Under the pieces are notes generated by a model. The model was not told the DNA's origin, ran no database searches, and was given only the letters and a program-made list of their open reading frames with translations. 64,000 nucleotides of DNA from positions 372,001-436,000 of the forward strand of contig JALLLT010000037.1 in assembly GCA_025266875.1 (NCBI GenBank). The letters run 5' to 3'. Origin of the DNA: Fennellomyces sp. T-0311 (Eukaryota > Mucoromycota > Mucoromycetes > Mucorales > Lichtheimiaceae). The translations under genes were made by a program, and so were the position numbers. The first letter of the stretch is position 1. The number at the start of each line of letters is the position of its first letter. This document shows, one piece after another, positions 44,734-60,598 of the stretch.

Positions 44734-46682
44734 ATGTCCACAGTAAAACACGTATATTCTGTCTTGAGTTCCATACGTTGGACGCATCACGAATCAACCG
44801 AGAGAAAAACGTGCTACAAGCAAGACTCTAACAAAAAAACAATGCGACAACAACAAAAGGCGCAACTTGCTGCTCAGAAACGTGTCAAGAAGTCACCATC
44901 ATCAGCAAACGGATATATCGCTTTGGGAGAAATATATAGGCAACAAGGCAGTTTACTGAGCGCGATCAACGTTTATAAACAAGGATTACGGAACGTCCCA
45001 TCAAGTGATGATCAGCATGCTCAGTTACAAAAGGAAATGAGCAGCGTATCAGCAGCACTTGCAGTTCGCCAGAAGATCCAGCAACTAGTCCCATACGACA
45101 TTTGGTATCTCATATTTCAATATTATCTCCGGCCTCGAGACCTTTTGCGGTGTGCTGGTGTATCCAGACTGTGGTACAATTTTGTCGTCAATATTCCCGG
45201 ATTCTGGCAGCAGTTTCCAATGCAAGTGTCACAAATGACCAGATCGATGTTGCATATTGTGACACCATATCAACCCCAAGTGATCCAGTTTCATGAATAT
45301 ATGGATCGTGATCTTATTGATGATATTCGCATGCTTCTTGCATATTGGAATTGCAACTCCACATTGAAGCTATGTGAGTTCATTTTTCTTAATGAAATAT
45401 ATGTTTATTGATTAATACCATATTTGTAGTATTTTACAAAGTACCCGTGTTGAGCAGTAGAAACATCAACCTCTTGACGCGCTTGCTACGGTCATTAAAT
45501 TGTTCAGTTCAAGTGGAGTTCATCGACTGCGCTTTTCCAAGGAGCAAAGTGATCTTTCCTATACTGGAGTCATGTACAAATTTATCATATGTGTCATTCT
45601 CGCAGAGCAGTGTGGAGACAACGGGATTTTCCGAGTCTCCACTTAACAAAATTGAAATCCCAGACATTCAACTCTTCTCTCTTACATACCTCAAATTATC
45701 CTTTCAGGATGCCGCTTACGTGGACGACGGACAAACCGGGAGAAATCTTCTATGTGGAATATTCTGCAAATGCCCCAACCTCATACACCTGTTTTTGGAT
45801 TCCGGTTGCTTACTCCATCACCGCGAATGCATCACTGAATCTCTAAAGCATTGCTCACGACTGGAAAACTTGGTGATGAATTATCGTGGAGAGATGCCTA
45901 TCAGCGTTATCAGCAGTATTAATGACCGCGAATTTAACCCACGCAGCAACTTTGTATTACTGGACTCTATACCCAATTACGCGACTCGACTACGTAGACT
46001 TGTACTCAACGGTGGTCACATCGAGCTTGATCAGGACGATATCGGGACAGCTTTCATGAATAACTACCAATTCTTGGAATATCTGCATCTGAATTACGGA
46101 CATACGGTTGGTCCGGATGCGCTCAGCAGATTGGCAGATTATGGTGCTCCACGATTACGGGAAATATGTATAACGGCAAATCGGTACCATCCAGACCTTT
46201 CCAATATCAACAACCCATCAATTCACAAGATACTTAGTACCCTCTTCTCTCGCTGCCCGAATTTGGAAGTGGTTGCTTTTGAGGATACGGTCGGCGCTGG
46301 TTTTCACAAGTCGATCAATGGAGTTATCGAAGGCGACAGCGAGGTGGTGAAAGCGATTGCTGAACACTGTCCTCGGCTTCGTCATCTCAAAATTCTCGGT
46401 GGTCGTCGTCGCCAAACACTGGATAGTATATTACACTTCGCTGCCATTCGGGGATCGAGACTGACTTATCTTGAAACTGATATGGTGCGCGATAATATAC
46501 TCGAGGTGGTCAAGAAGCTACCGTCGTTGCAGTACTTGCATGTTCGGTACGAGTCACGATTGGATGATGACATTCTCTCCGAAGAAGATAGGGCGGCAAT
46601 CCAGCACATTCTTTCAGATGAGCGGCGTGGAAAATTAATAATAGACGATAACCTGAATTTTGAAAGCGCTACGCTCATGTAA
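44734..46682 (+). CDS. TPR/F-box/leucine-rich-repeat protein
   Basis: Third TPR/F-box/LRR gene of the window, closest in design to the one at 12912. Two exons, 44734-45373 and 45430-46682; 630 residues. TPR-like region (AQKRVKKSPSSANGYIALGE, LSAINVYKQGLRNVP), F-box (LVPYDIWYLIFQYYLRPRDL, RCAGVSRLWYNFV), then LRRs (CPNLIHLFLDSG, CSRLENLVMNY, FLEYLHLNYGHTVGPDAL, CPRLRHLKILGG). The block GHTVGPDALSRLADYGAPRL is nearly the same as GHKVGPHALGKLARRGAPRL in the 12912 gene. The phase-1 intron is at the homologous position. Start: ATG 44734 is the first in frame; ATG 44842 (MRQQQKAQ) just before the TPR is an alternative and may be the true one. Confidence 0.85.
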
Positions 46683-47056
46683 TTAAATAAACTATGCCTT
46701 TTCTTTGTGGATAAGCGTAATAAACCAGTACAAAGGAATATCAAATACTTCTCTCGATTTGTAAAGGTTAAAGCGTTACGAATGTATGGATAAGGACAGC
46801 GTGTATGCTTTTTCCCGTGCCTGAAAGGTCCGTAAATTGATATATCATGTTGACACCTACTATTAGATTGCAGATGTCGTGCTCCATGGCAACTTTTGTC
46901 CAGGTGCGTAACAAGGAAGCAGCTACACGATTAGTTATCAAGTTTGCGTAAATGTTAATCGGAGAGCGTTTCAGCATTTGTTCCCAAAAATGGTTGCATT
47001 AATCGTGTCCATAAGCTTAACTATTTTTTTACTTTACACTCTGCACATAAATAACA
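46683..47056. other. Short intergenic stretch
   Basis: 374 bp between two same-strand F-box genes; presumably terminator of the first and promoter of the second. Nothing else seen. Confidence 0.5.
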
Positions 47057-48688
47057 ATGTCTAAATTCCCATCCCATCTACCACCGGACATTGTTTTCAA
47101 CATTCTCTCCTACATTGACCAGAAGGACTGTGTCGAATGTCTGCGCGTATGCCGCTCATGGTTTGCCGAGATTCCTCTTTACGCCACGGATCTATGGAAG
47201 CAGATCTCCATCTCCCTCATGACGTGGAATAAAACCAACACCTGCCTAATACGCTGCATTGGACCGCACACAAGATACGTGTCTATACGTAACATGTATA
47301 TGTTCCACGCGTTAAGCCGGCTCAAAAAATTAAATTGCGCGATCACCTCACTAGGTTAGTTGGGTTGATTCCTTTGACCATGCAATGATACTGAACAAAG
47401 AATAGAAGTCGAACGACACGTATCAACTCGATGGATCTATGACAGCACCAAATTTCTATCAGCAATCATGCAATTCAGTGACACGTTGACAGAGCTACAA
47501 ATCACCAATCGTTCGTCGAGCTTATCCGTATCACAGCTGCTACATCACTTGCCAAAGTTGACGCACCTCACCTTGCTTTTCGATGACCTACCGTATCGGC
47601 ATCAGTATGAGGCCATTGAAGATGATACCAGTTCTAACCCCAGCCAGCTTATCTATCTGCATTTGGACTCGACACTCCATTTCGATCATCGAATCGTGGC
47701 TGCATTGCGACGGTGTCCAAAATTAAAGGCCTTGCTTCTATCCAGTGGTAGCTTGAACATATTGCCAACGCCCGCCAATTTTGGACAAATATTCCAATTA
47801 TGTCCATACTTGACCCATTTCGCTTGGAACAAGCAAAGAACATTCCCAATAGTAAAAGACGATCCAATATGCAAACGATGGATGAAAGCATCCAATAGTG
47901 ACGACGACGAAGGGATTCAGGAGCTCTTTTTCAGCGGAAACATGAACGATCTCGACAAAATTGTACCAGTACTTGCAAAGTCGCGACACACTATTGCATC
48001 CCTAGAACTTGTCAACGAATCAGATCCGATTGAATGGAACCGTCTTTCACGGCTTCCTTTTCCTCGGTTGAAAAGACTGACCTTGCACAACTTGAAGATG
48101 GACGAGATTGAGTGGATCGCATTATTGGCTGGGTGCCAAAATATAGAGAGCCTTGAGCTAACACTACAGACCGTGCATATGGACCGCATGACAGAAGCCA
48201 TCAGCTCGTTAAAGTACCTCAAGTATCTGTACATTGCTCAGGATACCGGAGATGCAGCGTTTTGGAGCAATGCAAGAATGCTTTCCAGCAATACGTCACT
48301 TCAACGCTTAAGGCTGATCGGAGTACCGATGGAGGACACCGTATTATTGGCCTTGTGCGAGATGCCAACATTGAAGGACTTGTCTCTATCCGAACAACCG
48401 TATACCAGTACCATTGGACTTGACGGATTGCTGGCATTTGCTGACAAACTCAAGGAAAGCTGTATTGAAACGCTTGGGCTCATCTATTTTGAATGCTTGG
48501 AGGATAAGGTTCTCGAACGTCTTGCACATGTCAACAGCTTGTCTATGCTTACTATCCTATTCAGTCCTCGGATTACCGATGCCGGAGTAAAGTCGTTCAC
48601 CCGTGGCGGAGCCACGGCGAAAAAGATTGATGTGCAGTACTGTCAATCGGTTTCTAGACGTGGTCTCTGGGCTGAAGAATTCTGTTAA
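47057..48688 (+). CDS. F-box/leucine-rich-repeat protein (short form without TPR), paralogue
   Basis: Paralogue of the gene at 42212. Two exons, 47057-47354 (298 nt) and 47406-48688; 526 residues. N-terminal F-box: LPPDIVFNILSYIDQKDCVE, VCRSWFAEIPLYATDLWKQI. LRR-type repeats: LPKLTHLTLLFDD, QLIYLHLDSTLHFDHRIV, CPKLKALLLSSG, CPYLTHFAWNKQ, CQNIESLELTLQ, TLKDLSLSEQPY. The exon 1 length, intron phase and flanking residues are the same as in the 42212 gene, but the proteins differ a lot through the LRRs, which would be expected if substrate choice is what diverges. Predicted Skp1-binding receptor of an SCF ligase; targets unknown. Confidence 0.87.
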
Positions 48689-50586
48689 AGAACAATCTCA
48701 CTATTACTCGGAATCTTGTGTAGATATGCTCAAGTACAACTCCGCGTATTCTATCTTTAGCAAAAGCAATGTATATAGTAGAGTTTTATCTCCAACTACG
48801 TAATAGTTTCCAATTGTATTGATAAATGCTTATACAATACTGCAATGTATCACGGTTTCAACCCAACACGCAAGGCGTCAATAGCGATAAAGCTCATTAT
48901 TAGATGATTCTTGTGGCCTTGACTATCTCCGAGATGCGAGGGGTGTGTAAAATGCTTTGCAGTCTGCAAGGCAACAAGCGCTGTTGGCGATAAGATTAGG
49001 TTAAGTTCATGCATTTTCCTCCTGTCGGATTATGCATTGATACGGGATAATAACTGATGTAAATTCCGCCACGATAACCAAGACGCGCGTATGTAGCCTA
49101 GCGAGGAAGCATCGTATACACTTATAGTCCATGTAACCTCGACATGGCAGTTTATATACAAACAACGGGGCACGGTAACTAGATGTATTACATCACCGCA
49201 AGCTGTGCAAAGGATTTGCACTTCTAACAACGGTGCAGATCAGAGCTGAACATGTTCGCACGCTTACAACAAGAAGTGCATATTAGCAGTCGGTGTTACA
49301 TTTCTTTCTGCGCTACTGGTGTACAATGCAATGCCTTTGTTGTCATTCATCGATCAAGTTCTAAACGTATAAGTATGCACAGCATAAGCATTACCTAGAT
49401 TACGTTTGGGGGTTTAAATCACGTTGTTGATTCAATCCCATAGCTGCGCTCGAGCCATCAGCAAAGCCAAGGATCTGGTTTACCAACAACAACACGTAGA
49501 GTAGTTGCACGTGTAAACCCGGAACTTTTGCCATTGGCGATTTCGCAACTGCATTATGCACAGAAGGGCACATTATGCCGCAGATTGGAAATCCCGGATT
49601 ATTACTTATATCTTATCCCGCGTAATCGTTTATTTGTTATTCTGTATCATTTTCTACGAATATATTGTAAAAAGTATAACTAACAAATATGTAGTCATAA
49701 ATATCGGATGATCTATTTAATTGAGAGAAGGAAAAATATAAAAAAGAGAGGTCACCTGAGCTTTTGAAAATGGAGGGGCGGTACCTGCAGGGATCAACAT
49801 GAAAACTCAAAAAAAAATTTACTGGCAGAAAGGCTACTTGGCCGCCACATTCCTCCCTCAACCAATGTAGAGTTCTTGTAATTTTGACTATTATCTGTTT
49901 AGTATGTGTTGCCTAGACTGCCTTAGAAGTACAACTAGACGGTGGTATTGCCTTCCATGTCCCTTTTTTTTAGTAAGTACAGAACACATAGTGTTATACA
50001 GCTTGTCTGTCGCGTGAAGTATCACCCTCCTGCGTCATAATCATTCTCTATTAATATAACTGCTCGCGGGTTAGCTACTCTGACTTTGCTCATAAGCACA
50101 GACGTTTGTGAATGCTTTTTTAATCATCAACAGTTTCAGGGCAACTAAAATTTTACGATTGTACATGAATGTACTTTTCCGCATTAAAAAATAGTCGAAC
50201 TAAAATGATCGGCAGCAACTTTTTTTCTGACCGCCCATCAGCATATGTAGTCGCCTTATGTGCATGTCAGATGTGTTACTATGCTTTGGTATTTGATGCA
50301 TATATTTTTACACCAGCTTTTTTGTTTATATGCTTGACCGACATCACATAGAAAAAGTCAGTCGGTAATAGATATGATATGGCGAAATCGAAACATTTGC
50401 CACAAAATCGTGCTATTATAGTTCGCCTACGTTACTTTTGAAATTCACGACGCCTCTTTGTATCAGATTGGCTTGGCGCATTGCATTTGGCATGCATCGC
50501 TGGCTCACTTTTTTTCAATAACTGTTCGAAAAATATCCACTCTTTTTCTCTTCTTGCTCTCTTCTTACCCATTTTCTTTTCGTTTA
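48689..50586. other. Intergenic stretch of 1.9 kb
   Basis: Only short frames, none recognisable. The last 100 bp before 50587 are pyrimidine-rich, as in fungal promoters. Confidence 0.5.
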
Positions 50587-52468
50587 ATGTCTGATAAACC
50601 ACCAGTTACAAAAGAACCTCGACGCCCGGACAGTGTGCTCGTACAAGAAGAAGATATTCGTACCATTTCTCCAGATGAATATCAGCATAAAAAAGACGAC
50701 ATCAAAAGCCGGTTTTCTCGCACAGAAGTAAATTTTATTGTCAGTATCGTGTGCGCATCACTAGGATTATCATCGGTTGGCGTTTTTATTTATGTGCCAT
50801 CTATAAGCACAATTATTTCGGTATAATTCAAAAGTTACTAATACAATGAGATTTTAAGATAGCTCACGACGAAAAATAAATTAGGACCTTAATACCACAG
50901 CATCTCTCACTAATGCTACAATGTCATGCTATCGTCTCGTACAAGCGTTCTCTCCAACTCTCTGGGGATCATTGTCTGAATTATGGGGTCGCCGACCAGC
51001 GTACATGGCTGTCATTGCAATATCAGCTGTGGCGTGCGTTGGTTTAGCACTTACCCCGACTATTTGGTGCTTTTTCATTTTTCGAATGTTTCACGCTTTT
51101 GGATCAACTTCCATCCATCCAATAGGTATAATTACCTTAGCGGCAAGTTGAATACCAGTTCCTTAACACTTTTTATTGTTTAGGATGCGGAGTAATAGGC
51201 GAAGTTTCCATACCATCAGAGTAGGTTGGTTTCATGAAGAATTAGGGTTGACAAGTAACACAAATTTATTAGACGAGCAGGATATATTGCAATTTACAGC
51301 GCAAGCCAACGAACATTTTCATTAATAGGCCCTGTTCTCGGGGGCGTCATTGGCGAACGGTTATCATGGCGGTAAGCGGACCCAAACATTTCAGAACGTC
51401 AATGTCTAACATGAAAAAAGATGGGACTTTTGGATTCTTTTAATTATTGGCGCTGTACTTCTCATATTCATTACATTATTTATGCCAGAAACCCTCCGTC
51501 ATCTTATGATTGAAGGCAAGAACCCAACTATCTTTCAGTGGATCCAACGAAAACGCCAACAAAAATTGGATCAACCCAAGGTGCATGAAAAATCACGCGA
51601 GGCATACTCCGAGAATACCGGAAAGAGTCGATTTCTGCAGTTTCCGGATCTGAGTCAGCCATTTCGCTATCTGGCGCATTTAGATCTGCTCCTTATCATC
51701 ATCCTCCACGGTATCAATTCTGCTATCAACGACTGCTTCATGATTACACTTCAGGACCAGCTGCATGCAGGCTATGGTTTGAGTCAGCAGCAGATTGGCT
51801 TTACTTTCTTTGGACAGTCCACAGGTTGTATCATTGGTGGCATCGTAACGGGTCCTGTGTTGAATGGCTTCTTCCGCCGTGTAGCCAAACGCTATAACCC
51901 AAATAATGCATGCGACACCTTACGACAAGACCGTGTCCCTATTGATTTTCCAATTCACCATGCACGTTTATTCCCAGTTACTCTGACCTTGATCCTCAGC
52001 ATCATGATAACTGTATTGAACGGCTGGGCCTTCCACTATCACGTACATCTTGCCATTGCTATTGCTATCCAGTTCTGTGGTAAGTAACGTTTATATATGT
52101 GCACAGATGGCCTTTCACTTCTTTTAATCGCCTTACATAATAGCTGGTTTTTGCTTTTCTTTTGTTATTGCTGCAACTAATACATTACTACTTGATTTGT
52201 GTCCTGGAAAAGGGGCGTCCGCCATTGCAGCACTTAATTTACTCAAATGCAGCTTGAGGTAAATTTGCCGACGCTTTCTATCATGCAAATGACTAATGCT
52301 GTAACTAGTGCATTGTGTCTTGCTGTGCTGACACCAGTAACAGAAGCAATTGGCGTTGAATGGATGTATACCACGTTCGGTGCTGTCATGGCAACGTCGA
52401 GTATATTCGTCGCGGTGTTACTGAAGCATGGTGTCCAATGGAGACTGAAGCGTGCTGATCGGCAATAA
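50587..52468 (+). CDS. MFS transporter of the drug:H+ antiporter type (DHA1)
   Basis: Plasma-membrane secondary transporter; DHA1 members export drugs, polyamines or other small molecules. Seven exons: 50587-50820, 50885-51125, 51184-51220, 51273-51371, 51421-52079, 52144-52258, 52309-52468; 514 residues. A hydrophilic acidic N-terminus precedes about 12 hydrophobic segments. Family signals: loop 2-3 motif A (GSLSELWGRRP), FRMFHAFGSTSIHPIG, GEVSIPSERAGYIAIYSAS (like the conserved 'GD...ERG' motif), GPVLGGVIGERLSWRW in TM5 (antiporter motif C), and MPETLR after TM6. A large central cytosolic loop separates the halves. The final intron (52259-52308) is in a stretch where the frame changes; splicing gives CSLSALCLAVLTPVTEAIG, as expected for this region. 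Substrate unknown. Confidence 0.9.
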
Positions 52469-52631
52469 CAGCAGCAGTAATTACAATCATCACCTGTACA
52501 ATAATTCAATAAACATTTCGCTGTAGTATGCTGATGTAGAGTAAATCATAAGCTCTGTTGCAAAGCTACGTATTTCGTTTTGTCCGAGTGGCAAGCAAAA
52601 GATTCTTCTCCGAACATCTTTCGCTTGAAAA

Positions 52632-55156
<2,525 letters not shown>

Positions 55157-55356
55157 CGGCTACTCCTAGGCGGAAACTGGTGGAATGGTAGCCTGACGAG
55201 CTTAAAATAATAAATTGGGGGGAATTTGGTTTTTTTTTTTCGCGGACTGTTAAAATAAGGCAAGCGCTTTTTGTTTTTTGGTCACTGCCCTGTCCCTTTT
55301 GTTCTCTATAACTCTCATAAACACCAGCTAAATCACTTTAAGATATATAAAGAGTG

Positions 55357-56966
55357 ATGAACCAGCTGGATGAGCCCTTGCTTTTCGATATGAACAACGG
55401 CGAGCATCAAGAAGTCAAAGACTTCTTTCAGCGGTGTGGTCTGCTTCAATATCTGCATATCTTTATCTCTGAAGGATTCGAGAGTTTGTCTGCGGTAAGC
55501 CATCTTCCTAGGTAGGTTTCAAGTTGATCTGATGGCGCTGTATTATCCACTTAGCTGTATGAAATTACCGAAGAAGATATGGTTGCCATGGGTGTCAAGC
55601 GGGGCCACCGTAGGGTAAATGTTCTTTCACCTTCTTTACCCCTTCCACATTTAGTAAGCGTTTTCCTTGCTAACTGCTAAACGGTAGTTGATTCAGCGCG
55701 ATATAGCTAACGCACGAAATCTTCCTCCACCGGACTCGATTGGGGCGCCTCCGTTTAGTAGGTTCTTTTATATTTGACCCGGTAAGAATTCATTTAAAGA
55801 TTGAACTTGTTAGATACTTCCAGAAACTTCTATGACATTCTATAACCCATCACCATCTGCTCCCCGGGATTCGTTCTCATCGGCGACCAACACGCCACCG
55901 TCGTCTGCAGACGTTTCCGGAAACGCAGATTCTAACAGTACTGGTAGCGGATCCAGCAGCAGTGGCGGCAATGGAAGCGCTAGTTCCAAACGTGCCAGCG
56001 ATGTGATCATTCAGCATCAAACAAAGCGCAAATACCGACGGCGCCCAAAGCCCGACAAAAATGCCCCTGTCAAACCGCCCTCAGCTTACATTATGTTCTC
56101 GAATGAAGTCCGCGCGGAAATGAAAGATCAAAACATGAGCTTTGCAGAAATAGCCAGAAGCATTGGCGAGCAATGGAAGGCTATGAGTCCTGAAAAGAAG
56201 CATTCATACGAGATCACAGCCATGCAAGCTAAAGATGCTTATTTGATTGCTATGCAACAGCATAGACAGACCGCAGAATACAAACAGTATCAAGAGTACT
56301 TAAAAGGGTTCAAAGAGAAGCAAGCCGTCGCTAACCGACTTATCTCCCGCGCTCGTCGGCGTTCACCATCCAAAAAAACTGATTCGCCAAGCAGGTAGTT
56401 ACCATTCGTGGTTGGTATGTTTTCTCCCTAAATCTAAGGAAACATTTTCTCCCATAGTAGTAGTAGTATAGCTGATTCGAGCTCCAATGCGACGGAACGC
56501 GACAGCGCAGTGCAAACAACAGTGGATAGCAGCGAGAGTGGCAGCAGCAGTAGTACAAGCAACTCTGATCTCCAGCAACAGATATTCCTTATCAAGCTGC
56601 CAGAGCATAATAGGGCTGTGGTTTGTGCTCCAAATCTGAGGTTTCCCTGCTTCGTTCATAAGCGTTGCACTGAGGCCGATACTTGTATAACTCACCTTTC
56701 CTTATACTTTTGTTATATCTTGTAGCCCGAACACTACTACCAACAAAGATGGCCAAACGAAAGCAGACAAGGAGCAAGCTATGAGCCAGGATAAATCTGC
56801 TTCCCCGCAACCTCTTCCAAGGCGAAGACCTAGAGCTCATAGTGCGGCTTCGTCGCCAGTTTCTAAATCAGAGGGCTCCGAACTTGGTACGGTTATGAGA
56901 CGACAGCGCAGCCATAGCTTTGGCGAAAGTGAAAAGTCAACAGATACCCCCGCAATCATCAAATAA
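55357..56966 (+). CDS. SAM-domain plus HMG-box DNA-binding protein
   Basis: Probable nuclear DNA-binding regulator. Six exons: 55357-55494, 55555-55614, 55688-55757, 55824-56394, 56458-56640, 56726-56966; 420 residues. N-terminal SAM domain spread over exons 1-3: VKDFFQRCGLLQYLHIFISE, GFESLSALYEITEEDMVAMG, VKRGHRRLIQRDI. After a Ser/Gly/Asn-rich linker comes an HMG box: RRRPKPDKNAPVKPPSAYIM, FSNEVRAEMKDQNMSFAEIA, RSIGEQWKAMSPEKKHSYE. The C-terminus is Ser-rich, with a basic RRRSPSKK patch and RRRPRAHS. Exon 5/6 joining is the least certain: the donor at 56641 keeps frame but is followed by an unremarkable sequence. SAM would mediate self-association or partner binding. Targets unknown. Confidence 0.88.
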
Positions 56967-59735
56967 GCTACATTTATTATTGTATCACGACACCTTTGTA
57001 GATTGATTTCTTTGTTCTTATTTTTGATTTTATACTTCTCCTTTAAAAGAAATTGAATACGCATTTTAGACTATAAAGTCTATGCACACTTGCTTCGGAA
57101 ATGCTGTCGATGATCTGTATATGCATGCATGCATGTTATTTTTTTGGTCCTCTCATTTGTCATGTTTACAAAAAAGAGGATGCTACACATGACCTTTTTA
57201 GATCACATGAACAGTGCTTACATCACTATAACAAAACAAATGGTTTGCGAGTACTTCCATGTGTAAATTGTCGTACAACTAGACCGATCCCATGGTGATC
57301 GTCGCCATAGCAATGTGTTGTTAGCACTCTTACCAAAAGGAGCTACTGAATTCAGATTACGGTCATACAAAGTGGATAAGGAAAGAGGCACTACATATCT
57401 CCGCATAAAATAAAATTGCTGCCTTCAGATCAACGGTGAACATTTATTACATGACTCTTAACACCAACTGATTGATGTTTTTATTTTTTTATCATACGGG
57501 CACGAAAGCGATCTGGTACATTAGATGGGTAGGTCTTTCAGAGACAGCTTCAACACAAAATAGAGGACTTCTTTTGTACGTACATGACAGGCATACACAT
57601 GGTTTGCTTTCGATCTGCCGCATCAAATGCCGGCATAAAAATCGAGGTACTATATATTAATAGGAAGAATTCTACAAAAAACTTGAATATTTGTAGTTTG
57701 TTTTAGGAGGCACAGTCGAGGAAGTATAACGCGTGCTTTTTTACTAACAACCACCCTGCTTTCGCCCTTAACAATCCCGGAATTGGCTTACGCGGTCTAC
57801 CCCATTTCACGTACGTAGCGTTAATAAATCCTCCCTTGGTAGGAGTTTACGTTTGACACGCCATTTAAGTTTGAACCGTAGTAATTTATGAGACCCAAAA
57901 GAGCAGAATATTGTGATACCAAGATCATATCCATCTGTCTGTTGTAATTTGATACGTGAATAATAGTATTTATTGTATATTATACCAGGACTCTTGCATA
58001 TTATTCCGGTCAGTGTATAACCCATCACCAAAGGTTGATTACGTCTGAAGTGTGCTCCCGCTGTTAACAGGTATGTTGTCCCAATGCTAGAGCTATTATA
58101 CCTTCTGCTTAATCAGTGCTTGTGGTCTCCTTAAGCAAAGACAAACATCAATCTCTTTCCCGAATACCAATGGCGCCCAGTACTGTAATTGTTTACACTT
58201 AGACCATTGGATAATACCGCTTTGCATAAGGGTCATTTAGTTAATCGTTCAAACACAAGTCAGATCTCGATGTAAACTAAGGCTGGGCTCATCTCTAAAA
58301 CTCTAAGAGTTTAAATCATTTTGTAGTTGTCAGTTTGTGTAATATGGTTCATTCGCTCCGTAACTTCCATAGGAATATGGTATACAATTAATTCTTCAGT
58401 GCATCTACATATTTTAATCATATATATGCCCATGACATTCTATCAAGCTTAAAGGATTTCGTACCACTATCAGCATATCGAATTACTTCGAAGACATAAT
58501 ACCGTGGCATTGCTTAACGAGAAAGGTTTTCGAATGACGAGATCAAAATATCCATCCAAGTTTATTGTGGAAGTTACTCTCTATTTTTACTGACGATGAA
58601 TCAGGTCCGACGTGGTAAGAGAGAAATTTATCAGCAAAACGGTGAGTTCTGTGAGAATCGAATATGTCTTTATTATGTTAACGGTTCTCTCTATTTATAT
58701 TGCTCGAGATAAAATCCATAATCAAATAGCCGTGGTCGGGAGGACGCCATATCGTATAGCCGACACGGCGATGTTTCTAGACTTCTTGGAAGATCTAGTC
58801 ATGCCGGAAGGCTGTCAATGTATTATTCAGGTACAGTCATACGTTTACCCGGTAATGCCGACTAGCTAGTACCTTGGATACCGTCCGAGAAGATAAATAC
58901 TCTGTGTAATAATCCCAAATACCTATGTTATAATCAAGTTTCATATAACCTTGCCATTTGTTGAAGAGACCGAAGATCTGAGAACAAGCTAACGAAGTTG
59001 CCTTACATGATCGGTAAAACCAGACCATGGTTGCACATAGGAGCAAATAGTGTAATCGATAATCGTACGGTTTCTGATGCCATAACAACAGTGGATTTAA
59101 TCAAGGAAGGGAAAGTATGTAACCCGGATTATGGTATATCAAGGATACGACAAATAGCCATATCAAATGAACCTGATCGCTGCGAAAGGATCGGAATGCG
59201 ATAGAACATGTGAGGCTGTAATATTATACACGGCTTGGTTGAACCGCTATAACGGACACCAGACAACCTTTTATTTGCTGATGCTTGTTGATTAAACACT
59301 GCATGTAGCTCATGCATATCTGCCCGCTCCCTAACCTTTGCCTCCGCATTGTTCGTTAGCCTGCATAAAGATTGCTGTTCAATGAGTTGATCCACCTAAA
59401 AGTAACGTGTTCACACACGCACCGTTCAATCAATTATTCTGACTGACCTTTGGAGAGTCCTTCTACTCCCTCCCTTTGGCCGCTTTTGCGTCGTTACAGT
59501 CTTGCTTGCCTACCTAGCGTGTCATCTGATCGCCTTATAACGGAGTAGAGGAGGCTGGCGCTTGTCCAACGGTTGATATAGTTTTTGTGGGACCGTGGTC
59601 TCCGTTGTTCTTTGCTTTTGACGTAAAAGCACCGTTAATCTTGTGGGTAAACCTTCGCATGATATCGGGTAAAGGAAGAAGAGACGTTTGATGAAATCTT
59701 TTATGCAAAAAACCACATGATCAACCGTAGGTGTA

Positions 59736-59752
59736 ATATATATATATATATA
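59736..59752. repeat. AT dinucleotide microsatellite
   Basis: About eight TA units in gene-free DNA. Confidence 0.75.
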
Positions 59753-60325
59753 GATGTTGGCGGTAGCCTACCTGAAAATCGTTCCCGCTGACGAAACAAA
59801 TAGACACAATCAATTGTCTGAACAAGACGAAGAGTTCATCAATCAATGGTAAAGACGAAGTAGATGTGTCTAAATCTTGCCATTTACAAGCTGTGTACAA
59901 GGATCGGAGATACCTTCATCATTGAACCGGATGAAGCGCTCCGATACACTAGCATCGAAAGTCCTTACAATCGCAGTTGCGCTTATGTCGACTTTAACAG
60001 TTGACAACGAGCATACTTGATAACACGGATAACACATGTTATTCCTGATTACGCGATCCAACGGATTACCAACAGAAACACTGGCAGAGTAGCTAGTTTC
60101 TTGCGACACATTTGCCACTGAGTTATGGTACGTCTAACTGTCAATATTACTTGTTATATGACCATTTCTACATCAACATCCAGCAGTTTGGACCACATTG
60201 CCATATACAAGAACAAGGTATAGTTTTATATGTATACGTGCTCATCAAATGCATGCCCTATGGTACTTCATCGTCGAATTCTTTAAGATGATAGCGAGCA
60301 GCTAGAAAGAATGTAACTGTCATCT

Positions 60326-60598
60326 CGCGCACAGAAAATATGCCACTCCGCTCTTTTCTGTGCGCCTCGTTCAATTTTGTACAAATATAGTGAAGTATGC
60401 ACGCTAAACTACGGTATTAACGGATATTATGAATAACTTCAATGTCATAAAAAGTATTTAAATACTCGTTGTACGGTAATTTACAACGAAACAGCTTAAC
60501 ATATGTGAAAAGGCATCTCGGTCATGCACTTTTGATTAGATGAGCATTATGGTACCACAGATTTGTGTTAAACTACTAAGGTTTTTTCTGTGCGCGTG
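60326..60598. repeat. Inverted repeat CGCGCACAGAAAA with an internal extra copy
   Basis: CGCGCACAGAAAA at 60326-60338 is found inverted at about 60586-60598, giving a possible 273-bp element. An additional inverted copy at 60354-60365 makes a 12-bp stem with the left one (15-nt loop). No target duplication was seen and the interior is non-coding. Confidence 0.4.

Noticed and set aside
58612..58869. 85-codon plus-strand ORF with a protein-like stretch
   Set aside because: Isolated, with no recognisable family, splice partners or continuing frame. Could be chance or a decayed fragment.
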